Origin: Bradyrhizobium acaciae | GTDB lineage: Bacteria > Pseudomonadota > Alphaproteobacteria > Rhizobiales > Xanthobacteraceae | NCBI RefSeq assembly: GCF_020889785.1 | Contig: NZ_JACMYK010000031.1 | Location: 1-61,131 of the forward strand | Length of the DNA stretch: 61,131 bases | Direction of reading: 5' to 3' | Shown: positions 45,064 to 53,723 of the stretch, one piece after another | Numbering within the stretch: position 1 is the stretch's first letter | How the letters are laid out: each line of letters begins with the position of its first letter | Program-made: the position numbers and the translations under genes | The notes under the pieces: generated by a model | Databases searched by the model: none | Told to the model about the DNA's origin: nothing | What the model saw: the letters and a program-made list of their open reading frames with translations, nothing else

Positions 45064-46395
45064 CTACTGCGTGGTCAGCGGATGTGCGGCGGCCTTGTTG
45101 AAGAAGGCAGCTTCCTCGGCGGTGGCTTCGAGGAGTTGCTCGTCCTGGTCGTAGACGTCGTTGCGGAACTGGATGGTTCGGTCCTTCGTCATCCACGCCG
45201 TGAGGTAGACCCAGGCCACCGGCACCTTCTTCAGCATGCGGACGTCCTGACGCTCGCCGGTGGCGATCGCAGCATCGATGGTGGCGCGGGTCCACTGCGG
45301 CTGGTCTTTCAGCAACCACGCCGCGAGATCGCGGACATTGTCGACGCGCGAGCAGCCATGCGAATCGAAGCGATAGTCGTCGTTGAACAGGCTGTGCTGA
45401 TTGGTATCGTGCATGTAGACCGAATATGAGTTCGGCATGTCGATCTTGACCGCGCCGAGCGCATTCCATGCGCCGCTCTGCTGACGCACCGTGATGTTCG
45501 GTGCGTGATCGCCGGACCAGTCGACCGAACGCGGATCAATCGGGTTGTCGTGAGCGTCGAACACGTCCATGTGCATGCGCGACAAGTAGGTCGGATCCCT
45601 GCGCATATGCGCCGCGATCTCCGTCTTCGTGATCGATGACGGCACCGTCCAGGTCGGATTGAGGATGACGTCGGTGATCTCGGACGTCAGCGTTGGTGAG
45701 GGTTTCTCGGTCTTGCCAACGATCACGCGGTAGCGCCGCACGACCTTGTTGTCCTCGACGGCCTCGGCGAAGGTGGCGGGAATGTTGACTACGACATAGC
45801 GCTGCCCGAACTGGAAGTCCATCTGGTCGAGCCGCTCCAGCGAGGCCTCGAGCTGCCTGATCCGCTTCTGTGCGGGAACGTTGAGCGCAGCCAGCGTCCG
45901 CGGCGTCACCGTGCCGGTCGCTGTGAGCCCGTGGCGCGTCTGGAAGTGCTTCACCGCGTCGGCCAGGACTTCATCATAGGCGCCGGCGGCCTTGTCGGTG
46001 GCAAGGTCGCCGGTGATGATCAGACGCTTGCGCAACAGATCGTCATTGACGCCCTGCACGCCCAACGCAAATTTTGCGTCCGCGGGGATCGTGGGCCAAC
46101 CGCCGTGGGCGGCGAGATCGGAATAGCTCTTCACCACGTCGCGAATGCGTTGTGCGCTGCCTTGGTCGTAGGTCGGCTCGCGCGACAACGCGAGCGCGGC
46201 AGCCGATCGCCTTTCCGCGACCAATGCCGACGCGGCCGGCTTGGCCTGGCCCGGCTGGGTGGCCGCCGGCGCCGCAGGCGGCAGCGCATGATGTGGCGGG
46301 ACCGTCGCAGTCGGGTCGGGCGCGCCCGCGGTTTGGGCGAATGCCGGTAGAGCCGCAAGCATCGTGGCTACGACGACGAGTGTCACTCTCTGCAT
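45064..46395 (-). CDS. L,D-transpeptidase with peptidoglycan-binding domain (YcbB/LdtD-like)
   Basis: A 443-aa periplasmic enzyme expected to form 3-3 cross-links in peptidoglycan. Sec signal ends near residue 21 (PAFAQ). A Pro/Ala linker follows, then a helical region, a peptidoglycan-binding domain 1 (KHFQTRHGLTATGTVTPRT), and the YkuD catalytic domain with YMHDTNQHSLFN and the nucleophile Cys in RFDSHGCSRV. It is the second L,D-transpeptidase in the window, of a different architecture from the one at 23.5 kb. Confidence 0.92.
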   Translation of the reverse strand: MQRVTLVVVATMLAALPAFAQTAGAPDPTATVPPHHALPPAAPAATQPGQAKPAASALVAERRSAAALALSREPTYDQGSAQRIRDVVKSYSDLAAHGGWPTIPADAKFALGVQGVNDDLLRKRLIITGDLATDKAAGAYDEVLADAVKHFQTRHGLTATGTVTPRTLAALNVPAQKRIRQLEASLERLDQMDFQFGQRYVVVNIPATFAEAVEDNKVVRRYRVIVGKTEKPSPTLTSEITDVILNPTWTVPSSITKTEIAAHMRRDPTYLSRMHMDVFDAHDNPIDPRSVDWSGDHAPNITVRQQSGAWNALGAVKIDMPNSYSVYMHDTNQHSLFNDDYRFDSHGCSRVDNVRDLAAWLLKDQPQWTRATIDAAIATGERQDVRMLKKVPVAWVYLTAWMTKDRTIQFRNDVYDQDEQLLEATAEEAAFFNKAAAHPLTTQ

Positions 46396-46804
46396 ATCTC
46401 GATTCTCCGGACTGCGTCGCTTGCGCGATAAATGGAAAGGCAGCGCGTTCGTTCGGAGGTGATGATCTATCCCGAGACCGTTGCGTCTTGATTAAGTTTT
46501 GGTTGCTGTCGGGACGTTACCGTGACTGTCCTACCGGCCCTGGGTCGTCGCCGTGGGCATCGCGGCCGCACGACCTTGCGGCGAACATCAACGCGGAGAT
46601 CGCTCGCTCGTTGTGCCGAAGCCGGGGGCACAGACCTGGCGGCGCCGAACGGCCAAAGAAAAAGCGCTGCCATCGCGGATGGCAGCGCTTCGACTTCCCG
46701 GCCGGACCAGCGCGTGCGCGTAGCGGTCGCGGCGAGCGGCCCAGCGGCCGATCCCTGCAGCGGCGTGGTGGATCGCGTTCGCGGCGTCGCGACCCGTTCC
46801 GCGC
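46396..46804. other. Intergenic region between two minus-strand genes
   Basis: No convincing gene. It holds the promoter side of the L,D-transpeptidase gene, with an AT-rich patch near 46490-46505, and the terminator of the XRE regulator gene. Short open frames here are Arg-rich and unlike proteins. Confidence 0.6.
46656..46690 (-). terminator. Rho-independent terminator after the XRE regulator gene
   Basis: A perfect 13-bp inverted repeat (46662-46674 and 46678-46690, GCG loop) is followed on the minus strand by a T-rich TTTCTTT. It lies about 115 bp past the regulator stop codon. Confidence 0.85.
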
Positions 46805-47200
46805 TCAGTCTTCGTTGGCGGCGATCGATTCCATCAGCGACACCAGCTGGCGCTGCACGGTCTGATCCTTGATCTTGCTGTAGGCGCGCAGCAACCGGAG
46901 GCTGAACGCGCTGTCGAGGAACAGCAGGCTCTCGACTTCGCGGGCCTTGTTGTCGCCGTCGTAGAAGAAGGTGACCGGCACATCGAGCGCGGTCGCGATC
47001 TGCTGAAGGCGAGCAGCGCCGACGCGGTTGACGCCCTTCTCGTACTTCTGAACCTGCTGGAAGCTGACGCCGAGCTTGTCGCCGAGTTCGGCCTGCGAGA
47101 TCTTCTGCTCGACACGGCGAAGGCGAATCCGCTTGCCCAACTCAATGTCCGGCTTGCCGGCACTGCGCTGCTTCATCTTCTTTGCTGCTGATCTGTTCAT
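46805..47200 (-). CDS. XRE-family helix-turn-helix regulator
   Basis: A 131-aa DNA-binding protein. The N-terminal Cro/CI helix-turn-helix spans about residues 20-78 (GKRIRLRRVEQKISQAELGD, then VSFQQVQKYEKGVNRVGAAR). A short C-terminal helical tail follows. The sequence is of the rhizobial PraR/SinR-like type, whose members control biofilm and surface functions; the exact orthology is not shown. A dyad-rich upstream region suggests autoregulation. Confidence 0.9.
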   Translation of the reverse strand: MNRSAAKKMKQRSAGKPDIELGKRIRLRRVEQKISQAELGDKLGVSFQQVQKYEKGVNRVGAARLQQIATALDVPVTFFYDGDNKAREVESLLFLDSAFSLRLLRAYSKIKDQTVQRQLVSLMESIAANED

Positions 47201-47767
47201 TCTTGTGACCCGTCCTTCAAATCGAGAATCCCTGGCCCGGTCGGGTCAGGGACACGTTGATGATGTACCGCGTTAAGCTCGAGTGGATCGTCAGTTCGTC
47301 TGAACTACGAAATCCAAGAAGATCGCGGGATGGTATCCATACGCATTTGCGCGTTGGAAGCACCCTAGTACCGACTCGGTCGTCTACCTGAAGTCGACCG
47401 CGCCAAGGTGTCTATCGACACCCCGCCCTCTACATTTGGCAAAATATTGACCAAACCACAACTAGCGCGAGTTTGATCGACACAGATTTTGCGTGCATGC
47501 TTACTGGGCGGCAATTCACTTTGCCCGTAGTTCTACGGGCAACTATATTGTACGGGCGTCCTTGCATGGATGCAACCCCAGCTAGTGCAGCCTGAGGTCG
47601 CGGAGATCGTCCCCGGTTGCTTGACTGAATCGCCGTCGATGCGAAAAGTTTGACGTAAGTCCAAGTCAGGCTTTCGGAATGTTGCTGGACAATTGCCCAA
47701 AAGTTCTCGATCATCTGGAACAAATGTGCGCCTACGAGAAGCCGGCGAACTCTGGCGGGAGAGGCAA
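47201..47767. other. AT-richer divergent intergenic region with several dyads
   Basis: No protein gene is convincing in this stretch, which is visibly less GC-rich than its surroundings. It contains inverted repeats at 47293-47306 (AGTTC arms), 47407-47422 (GGTGTC arms), 47521-47542 (TTGCCCGTAG arms) and TTGCATGGATGCAA at 47571-47584. It must hold promoters for the XRE gene and the small plus-strand gene. A non-coding RNA cannot be excluded. Confidence 0.5.
47521..47557. promoter_or_regulatory. Operator-like dyad with an extra half-site
   Basis: TTGCCCGTAG and CTACGGGCAA form a perfect 10-bp inverted repeat with a 2-nt spacer (47521-47542). A third TACGGGC half-site lies at 47551-47557 after an AT-rich stretch. 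This is a typical layout for a dimeric regulator; the adjacent XRE protein is the first candidate. Confidence 0.5.
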
Positions 47768-48079
47768 ATGAAGCGGAAGAGGGAAAGACCTCGACTCTAC
47801 CTCGCGGCTTCGGGAGTGGAAGATATGCCAGTCGCAAATACGGAAGAACGGTTGCTGGCGCTGCTCGCAACCCTCGAAGAATGTCAGACCTTTCTGACCG
47901 ACCGGGCAAATACCGAGACGGCACGGCTGCTGTCGCTTGCGATCCTCGAGCTTCGGATGGAACTGCATAAGGTGACGGATTCCGAGCTCAAGGCACTGTG
48001 CGACATGATTGCGTCGGACGAGCCGGTGCAGGAACCGACAACCCGGCAACTGCCGCCGTATCTGAGGCTGATCAAGTAA
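47768..48079 (+). CDS. Small hypothetical protein, mostly helical
   Basis: A 103-aa protein from the ATG at 47768 (GGGAGAGG ahead); the ATG at 47825 (GGGAG ahead) would give 84 aa and is equally possible. The C-terminal 80 residues are helix-rich (TEERLLALLATLEECQTFL, then LLSLAILELRMELHKV). No family is recognised, and it has no signal or membrane segment. It is followed directly by a terminator, so it is a single-gene unit. Confidence 0.65.
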   Translation: MKRKRERPRLYLAASGVEDMPVANTEERLLALLATLEECQTFLTDRANTETARLLSLAILELRMELHKVTDSELKALCDMIASDEPVQEPTTRQLPPYLRLIK

Positions 48080-48083
48080 GCCC

Positions 48084-48108
48084 GTGTCCCGCGCCAGGCG
48101 CGGGACAC
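48084..48108. terminator. Terminator between convergent small gene and dctA
   Basis: A perfect 11-bp inverted repeat (GTGTCCCGCGC, CAG loop) starts 5 bp after the plus-strand stop codon and is followed by the T/G-rich TGTTGTG. dctA ends 26 bp further on in the opposite direction. Confidence 0.8.
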
Positions 48109-48133
48109 TGTTGTGCCTGTGCTGCGTGTGGCT

Positions 48134-49453
48134 TTAGCCCGCAGTTACGTCAACCGCATCGGCGCCTTCGAGCACGCGCCTGGCCTTGTCCCGGTCCAGG
48201 TCACCTTCCCATGCCGCGACCACGACGGTGGCAACGCAGTTGCCGATCAAATTGCCGACTGCGCGCGCCATGCCGATGAACCAGTCGACCGAGAGCACCA
48301 GCACGAGGCCGATCGCCGGGATGCTCGGCACGGCGTTGAGTGTCGCCGCCAGGATGACGATCGCCGAGCCCGGCACGCCATGCGCGCCCTTCGAGGTGAT
48401 CAGCGATACGCCGAGCACCAGCAGCAAGTCGCCAAACGACAGCGGCGTGTTGGTCGCCTGCGCGATGAAGACGACCGCAAGCGTCAGATAGATCGAGAAG
48501 GCATCGAGGTTGAAGGAATAGCCGGTCGGAATCACGAGGCCGACCACCGAATCCTTGACGCCGAAATGCTCGAGCTTGCGCATCACCTGCGGGAGCACCG
48601 CGTCAGAGGATGCGGTCGCGACCACGATCATCAGCTCCTCGCGCAGGTAGCCGAGGAATTTGAGGATGTTGATGCCGGCAAGCGCCATCACGCCGCCGAG
48701 CACGCCGAGCACGAAGATCGCGACCGACACGTAGAACAGCGCGACCAGCGATAGCAGCTGCTTCAACGAGCCGACGCCGTATTTTCCGACCGTATATGCG
48801 ACTGCGCCGAGCACGCCGATCGGCGCGAAGCGCACGATCAGGCCCATGGCGCGGAACAGCACGGTCGAGACGGCGTCGATGAAGGAGGAGATCCGCTCGC
48901 CCTTCTCGCCGCCGACCAGCGCCAGGCTGACGCCGAAAATGATGGCGAAGAACAACACCTGCAGGACGTCGTTGCGCGACAGCGCGTCGAACGAGGTGGT
49001 CGGAATGATGTTGAGCAGGAAGCTGCCGATGCCTTCACCCTTCAGCTTCTGCGCGTTGCTGGCGTAGTTGCCGAGCGCCTTGGCGTCCAGCGTCGAGGTA
49101 TCGATGTTCATGCCGTGACCGGGCCCGAACAGATAGGCCAGGATCAATCCGACCACGAGCGCGACCGTCGTCATCGCCTCGAAATAGACCAGCGCCTTGA
49201 CGCCGACGCGTCCGACCTTCTTGAGGTCGCCGGCTCCCGCGATGCCGTGCACCACGACGCAGAACACGATCGGCGCCACGATCATAGAGATCAGCTTCAG
49301 GAACGCATCGCTGAAGATCTTCAGCCCGATCGCGAAATCGGGCGCGGCCATGCCGATGACGATGCCGAGCAGCAGCGCGACGAGCACCTGCACGAACAGT
49401 GATGTGTAAAGCGGCTTTCGTGCCACGGTGACTTCCGCTACGACGGTCGACAT
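48134..49453 (-). CDS. dctA: C4-dicarboxylate transporter DctA
   Basis: A 439-aa proton/sodium symporter for succinate, malate and fumarate, of the dicarboxylate/amino acid:cation symporter family. It has the conserved sequences LISMIVAPIVFCVVVHGIA, TSFDALSRNDVLQVLFFAI, SSDAVLPQVMRKLE and PTGYSFNLDAFSIYLTLA. The ATG at 49453 is preferred to the one two codons earlier because AGGGGG sits 6 nt ahead. A sigma-54 promoter lies upstream, fitting DctB/DctD-type control, though dctBD are not in the window. In rhizobia DctA feeds bacteroids. Confidence 0.95.
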   Translation of the reverse strand: MSTVVAEVTVARKPLYTSLFVQVLVALLLGIVIGMAAPDFAIGLKIFSDAFLKLISMIVAPIVFCVVVHGIAGAGDLKKVGRVGVKALVYFEAMTTVALVVGLILAYLFGPGHGMNIDTSTLDAKALGNYASNAQKLKGEGIGSFLLNIIPTTSFDALSRNDVLQVLFFAIIFGVSLALVGGEKGERISSFIDAVSTVLFRAMGLIVRFAPIGVLGAVAYTVGKYGVGSLKQLLSLVALFYVSVAIFVLGVLGGVMALAGINILKFLGYLREELMIVVATASSDAVLPQVMRKLEHFGVKDSVVGLVIPTGYSFNLDAFSIYLTLAVVFIAQATNTPLSFGDLLLVLGVSLITSKGAHGVPGSAIVILAATLNAVPSIPAIGLVLVLSVDWFIGMARAVGNLIGNCVATVVVAAWEGDLDRDKARRVLEGADAVDVTAG

Positions 49454-49507
49454 GAACATCCCCCTGTTTCTTGCCGGTGTCCTTGCCGGCCGAACCCGCC
49501 CCATCTT

Positions 49508-49523
49508 AGCAACTTGCGTGCCA
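49508..49523 (-). promoter_or_regulatory. Sigma-54 (-24/-12) promoter of dctA
   Basis: On the minus strand the sequence TGGCACGCAAGTTGCT matches the RpoN consensus TGGCACG-N4-TTGCW at every fixed base. It ends 55 bp before the dctA start codon, a normal distance. Confidence 0.88.
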
Positions 49524-49537
49524 AGATGTCGCAGGAT

Positions 49538-49554
49538 CGGGCACCATTTGCCCG
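49538..49554 (-). promoter_or_regulatory. Candidate enhancer dyad upstream of the dctA promoter
   Basis: CGGGCA and TGCCCG form a 6-bp inverted repeat with a 5-nt spacer, 15 bp above the -24 element. It may bind DctD or NtrC, though it is closer than most enhancers. It abuts the stop codon of the neighbouring kinase gene. Confidence 0.35.
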
Positions 49555-49555
49555 G

Positions 49556-51165
49556 TCACTCGCCGGTTTCGAGGGTGCTGGTCACGGTGTAGACGACGCC
49601 ATGGGGCAGGAAATCGACCGTGGCCTCGCCGCCGAGCTGGTCGCGGGCGCTGCGCTCGATCAGGCGGGAGCCGAAGCCGCGCTGGACCGGCGCGACGACA
49701 GGCGGGCCACCGGCCTCGGTCCAGATCATCCGAAGCTTCGGTCCGGGGCTTTCCTGCAGGATCTCCCAATCCAGCGTCACTGTCCCGGTGTCGTTGGACA
49801 GCGCGCCATATTTGGCGGCGTTGGTCGCCATCTCGTGCAGGAGCATCGAAAGCACCAAGGCGAGCCGCGGCGACAGCGGCACGCGCGGCCCGAACATCTT
49901 GACCCGCTCGGCCGCGTTGTTCAGCAGATACGGCCGCAGCACCCGGCTGATGACGTCCTGGAGGTCGGAGCCCTGCCATTTCTCGGTCGAAAGCAGGTTA
50001 TGCGCCTCGGCGAGTGCGCCGAGCCGTCCCTCGAATTTCTCGCGCTCGGCGCGGCTCGCGCTGCGGAAGGTTTGGGTGGCGATCGATTGCAGGATCGCCA
50101 GCGTGTTCTTGACGCGGTGGTTGAGCTCCTCGATCAGGAGGTCGTGCAACATCTCGCCGCGCGCGATCGTGGTCGCCATCCGCACCGCAAAGCCGAGGCC
50201 GACCAGCAGCAGAATGCCGCCGATCACGCTGGTGATCGCAAGCGAGCGCCACAGCGGCCCCACCAGCGAGTTCTCGGCGATACCGGCTGCGACCGTCCAG
50301 CCGGTGACGCGCGATCGGGTGAAGCCCGTGATCAGCGCCACGCCTTCGAGCGAGACGGTCGGCAGGGTCGCCTCGCTGCTGCGAAACATCTCGGCAAACA
50401 GCGACGGCGAGGCGCGCTGCCCGATGGTCGCTTGCGGATTCGGCACGCGCGCCAGGTTGACGCCGTCGCTGTCGAAGATCGAGATGGTCCAGTCCTGGTT
50501 CAGGCGCTGCTTCTCGATGATGGCCTGGAAAACCTCGATCGGCGGGCTGAAGGAGATGTCGTAGAGCACCTCGCCGTCGCGGATCACCGGCACCTCGACG
50601 GTGATGATCAGGCGCTGCTTCACCGCGCCGAAGAACAGGTTGGAGTATTGCGGCTGCCGGGTCGTAAACACCTTCTCGAGGATATCGAGATTGTTGCGCG
50701 GCGGCAGGCTCGCGGTGTCCGATGTCAGCGAGGAGAATGCATGCCGCCTTCACGGTCGGCCACCAGGATCACGCCGTCCTTGCCGTACTGGTCGAGGAAG
50801 CCGGCTGCGACGCGGCGGAAATTGCCGAAGTCGCTGTTGCGCAGCGAGTTGGTCAGCGCCAGCACCTGCAGCCCACCGGTCATGCGCTGCATTTCCGCGT
50901 CGAGCAGCAGGCGGACACTGCGCGCCGTCTCCAGCACGCGCTGCGTGGCGGCCTGGCGGTCCCGCTGATAATTGTGGAAGACGATGCCGACCGCGAAAAC
51001 GATCAGCGGCAACATCGTTCCCGCGAGCAGAAGCGCGAGACGCACTGGCAGTGTCAGTTTCGGCACGAAGTCCCCGGGTCGATGCCCATCGCTGTGAGCT
51101 TGGGGGGGGCGGGAAATGTCCGCCAAAGGAAATAGCTTGATATCAGAAAGGTTCCGCGGCGCCAT
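49556..51165 (-). pseudogene. HWE-family sensor histidine kinase, frameshifted
   Basis: The first part (start near 51165, or the GTG at 51066) has a membrane helix and the first half of a periplasmic sensor domain. It stops at 50725 after GVILVADREGGMHS. The second part, in another frame, continues with SLTSDTASLPPRNNLDILEK, the rest of the sensor domain, a second membrane helix (SVIGGILLLVGLGFAV), and an intact HWE kinase (ELNHRVKNTLAILQSIA, HEMATNAAKYGAL, MIWTEAGG). One extra base at the GGCGGC near 50743-50748 restores one protein. As read, the sensor and kinase halves are separated. Confidence 0.8.
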
Positions 51166-51219
51166 GATGCTCAAACGAGGTGTGCGCCGCGGAATAGCTT
51201 GGCCTGAAAGGCCTTGAGG

Positions 51220-52494
51220 TCAGAGATTGCTCTCGGTGATCGCGGCGTAGACCATGGTGCGCAGCTCGCGCCGCAGCGGATAGGCGCTCGACGGCAGCAC
51301 CTGGGTCATGAAGATCGTGATCAGCTCTTCCGCCGGGTCGATGAAGAACGAGGTCGTCGCGGCGCCGCCCCAGTTGAATTCGCCCGGGCTGCCCGCGATC
51401 AGCGTCTGCGCCGGGTGCATGGTGACGGCGAAGCCGAGGCCGAAGCCGATGCCGTTATAGGCGGCTTCGGCGAACATCGAGCGCGACATCGCCGGCAGGT
51501 CGACGCCGCCGGGCAGATGATTGGAGGCCATCAGCTTCAGCGTCTTCGGGCCGAGCAGCCTGACGCCGCCGAGCTCGCCGCCATTGAGCAGCGTCCGGCA
51601 GAAGGTCAGGTAGTCGGCCGCGGTCGAGCACAGTCCGCCGCCGCCTGAGACCAGCGAAGGCGGCGACAGGAACGAGCTGGTGGTCGGATCGTCCTGCAAG
51701 GTCAGCGTGCCCTTTCGCTCGGCGGCGAGCGGGTTGAAGCCGCCTTGTGGATCGGCCGAATAGCAGGCGGCAAAGCGGTGCACCTTTTCGGCAGGCACGA
51801 AGAAGTCGGTGTCGTTCATGCCGAGCGGGTTGAAGATGCGCTCCTTCAGGAATTGCTCGAATGGCTGGCCGGAGATCTTGCCGACGAGATAGCCGAGCAC
51901 GTCGGTCGAGACCGAGTAATTCCAGGCTTCGCCCGGGGAGAACTCCAGCGGGATCTTCGCCAGGTCCTCGATCATGCTGTCGAGCGTGCCGGCCTTGATG
52001 ACCTCGCCGATCTTCTTCTCGCGATAGGCGGCGTCGACGTTGGAGCGCTGCTGGAAGCCGTAGGTGAGCCCCGAGGTGTGGCGCAACAGGTCGACGATCT
52101 GCATCGGCCGGGTGGGCGGTCGGGTCAGGAAGGCCGGTGCGTTGCCGGCGACGAACACGCCGAGGTTCTTCCATTCCGGAATGTATTTGGCGACCGGCTC
52201 GTCGAGCGCGACCTTGCCTTCCTCGACCAGCATCATGAAGGCGACCGACGTGATCGGCTTGGTCATCGAATAGATGCGGAAGATGGTGTCGTCCTTGACC
52301 GGCACCTTGCGCTCGAGATCGGCAAAGCCCTGGACGGTCGAATGCACGATCTTGCCGCGGCGGTAGATCAGGACCTGCGTGCCGGGAAAGCGGCCGGCAT
52401 CGATGTAGCGGCTCTTCAGATGCGCTTCGAGGCGGTTGAGGGCGGTGGTCGACATTCCCGCGGATTCGGGCGAGGCAGGCGTGGGGGCTAACAT
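51220..52494 (-). CDS. Serine hydrolase, class C beta-lactamase/esterase family
   Basis: A 424-aa member of the beta-lactamase-related family (penicillin-binding-protein fold). It has the SxxK motif in YSMTKPITS (about residue 79), the Tyr motif in WNYSVSTDVLGYLV, and LLRHTSGLTYG. No signal peptide is seen, which favours a cytoplasmic esterase (EstB-like) over a beta-lactamase. The ATG at 52494 is the best start; upstream residues do not fit. The substrate is unknown. Confidence 0.88.
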   Translation of the reverse strand: MLAPTPASPESAGMSTTALNRLEAHLKSRYIDAGRFPGTQVLIYRRGKIVHSTVQGFADLERKVPVKDDTIFRIYSMTKPITSVAFMMLVEEGKVALDEPVAKYIPEWKNLGVFVAGNAPAFLTRPPTRPMQIVDLLRHTSGLTYGFQQRSNVDAAYREKKIGEVIKAGTLDSMIEDLAKIPLEFSPGEAWNYSVSTDVLGYLVGKISGQPFEQFLKERIFNPLGMNDTDFFVPAEKVHRFAACYSADPQGGFNPLAAERKGTLTLQDDPTTSSFLSPPSLVSGGGGLCSTAADYLTFCRTLLNGGELGGVRLLGPKTLKLMASNHLPGGVDLPAMSRSMFAEAAYNGIGFGLGFAVTMHPAQTLIAGSPGEFNWGGAATTSFFIDPAEELITIFMTQVLPSSAYPLRRELRTMVYAAITESNL

Positions 52495-52630
52495 CGGGCA
52501 TTTTCTCCGGCTGGCGAGGCAGCCTTGATAGCCGAAAAGTATCCGTTTCACCATTCCGCCGCCGCTTACCGGCATAGCGCCGGTGGTGTACGGTTGCCCC
52601 TGCAATCGCGCCCCCGAGGGAAACGCCGAG

Positions 52631-53545
52631 ATGACCCAGTTCAACGAAACCGAGCTCACCACCGCCGTCATCCGCAGCTTCGACCAGACGCCCGATCCGC
52701 GGGCCAAGTTCCTGCTGCAGGAACTGGTGAAGTCGCTGCACGACTATGTGCGCAGAACCGATCTCACATTCGAGGAGTGGGACCACGCGATCGGCTTCCT
52801 GACCCGCACCGGGCAGAAGTGCACCGACATCCGCCAGGAATTCATCCTGCTGTCCGACGTGCTCGGCGTGTCGATGCTGGTCGATGCGGTCAATCACAGG
52901 GATCGCGACGGCGCGACCGAGACCACGGTGCTCGGCCCGTTCTATGTCGGCGAGCACAAGGTGACGCCGCACGGCAGCGACATCTCGGCGAGCCTGCCCG
53001 GCGAGCGCATGTTCGTGCAGAGCCGCGTCACCGACCTCGACGGCAAGCCGCTGCCCAATGTGCCGGTCGATGTCTGGCACGCGGATGACGACGGGTTCTA
53101 TGACTCGCAGAAGCCGAGCTATGCCACCGAAGGCCCGTCCTCGCGGGCGCGCTTCATCACCGACGCGGATGGCCGCTTCTTCTGCCGCACCATCGTGCCG
53201 TGCAGCTATCCGATCCCGACCGACGGTCCGGTCGGGCAGATGATCACGCAAACCAACCGTCATCCGATGCGGCCTGCGCATGTGCACTTCCTGGTCAACG
53301 CCAAGGGCTACGAGCCGCTGATCACGCATGTGTTCGTCGAAGGCGACAAGTACATCGACTCCGATGTCGTGTTCGGCGTGAAGGACGAACTGATCGCCAA
53401 GGTCGAACGGCGCACCGATCCCGTGATGCCCGACGGGCAGCGATCGGATGGGCCGTGGAGCCTGATGACCTACGAATTCCACGTGAAGCCCGGTGGAGGA
53501 ATGGCGCCCGCGCCGCTCGGCACCAAGGTCAGCGAGAACGCTTGA
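52631..53545 (+). CDS. Intradiol ring-cleavage dioxygenase (catechol/hydroxyquinol 1,2-dioxygenase type)
   Basis: A 304-aa non-haem Fe(III) enzyme that cuts aromatic diols or triols between the hydroxyls. An N-terminal helical dimerisation domain (about 1-100) precedes the beta-sandwich catalytic domain. The Fe ligands fit Tyr in DGFYDSQ, Tyr in PCSYPIPTDGPVGQ, and the two His of RPAHVHFLV. The GPFYVGEHK region resembles hydroxyquinol dioxygenases. The ATG at 52631 has GAGGGA ahead. No maleylacetate reductase or muconate enzyme gene adjoins, so it is an orphan pathway step here. Confidence 0.92.
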   Translation: MTQFNETELTTAVIRSFDQTPDPRAKFLLQELVKSLHDYVRRTDLTFEEWDHAIGFLTRTGQKCTDIRQEFILLSDVLGVSMLVDAVNHRDRDGATETTVLGPFYVGEHKVTPHGSDISASLPGERMFVQSRVTDLDGKPLPNVPVDVWHADDDGFYDSQKPSYATEGPSSRARFITDADGRFFCRTIVPCSYPIPTDGPVGQMITQTNRHPMRPAHVHFLVNAKGYEPLITHVFVEGDKYIDSDVVFGVKDELIAKVERRTDPVMPDGQRSDGPWSLMTYEFHVKPGGGMAPAPLGTKVSENA

Positions 53546-53617
53546 TCGCTATCGTCCAAGCGCTCTGCTTAATTCATGTGCGGCGCACAAAAATTGAGCG
53601 GAGCGCATTTTTTGGCA

Positions 53618-53638
53618 GCGCACGGAGACACCGTGCGC
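53618..53638 (+). promoter_or_regulatory. Candidate enhancer dyad upstream of the nitrate transporter operon
   Basis: GCGCACGG and CCGTGCGC form a perfect 8-bp inverted repeat with a 5-nt spacer, 58 bp above a sigma-54-like promoter. The position suits an NtrC-type activator, but the arm spacing differs from the usual NtrC site. From 53546 to 53617 nothing else is seen. Confidence 0.35.
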
Positions 53639-53695
53639 GCTGCGACAAGCTGCGCAAAACATTGCTCTAAAATCGATTTTTGCACTGCGGTAGCT

Positions 53696-53711
53696 TGGCA
53701 TGAGGCTTGAA
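53696..53711 (+). promoter_or_regulatory. Sigma-54-like promoter of the nitrate transporter operon
   Basis: TGGCATG-AGGC-TTGAA keeps the spacing of the RpoN consensus TGGCACG-N4-TTGCW. It has two mismatches, one of them at the important -12 C. It would start the transcript near 53722, giving a leader of about 160 nt. Confidence 0.45.
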
Positions 53712-53723
53712 TAGCCAAGTGCC

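Noticed and set aside
46467..46673. A 68-codon minus-strand frame between the L,D-transpeptidase and XRE genes
   Set aside because: It is Arg/Pro-rich, has no ribosome binding site, and begins beyond the XRE terminator without protein-like features.
47430..47924. A 164-codon minus-strand frame across the dyad-rich gap
   Set aside because: It overlaps the small plus-strand gene, which has better start signals, and its composition is not protein-like.
49998..50753. A third-frame reading across the HWE kinase
   Set aside because: The true kinase motifs are in the neighbouring frame; this one is Arg-rich noise.
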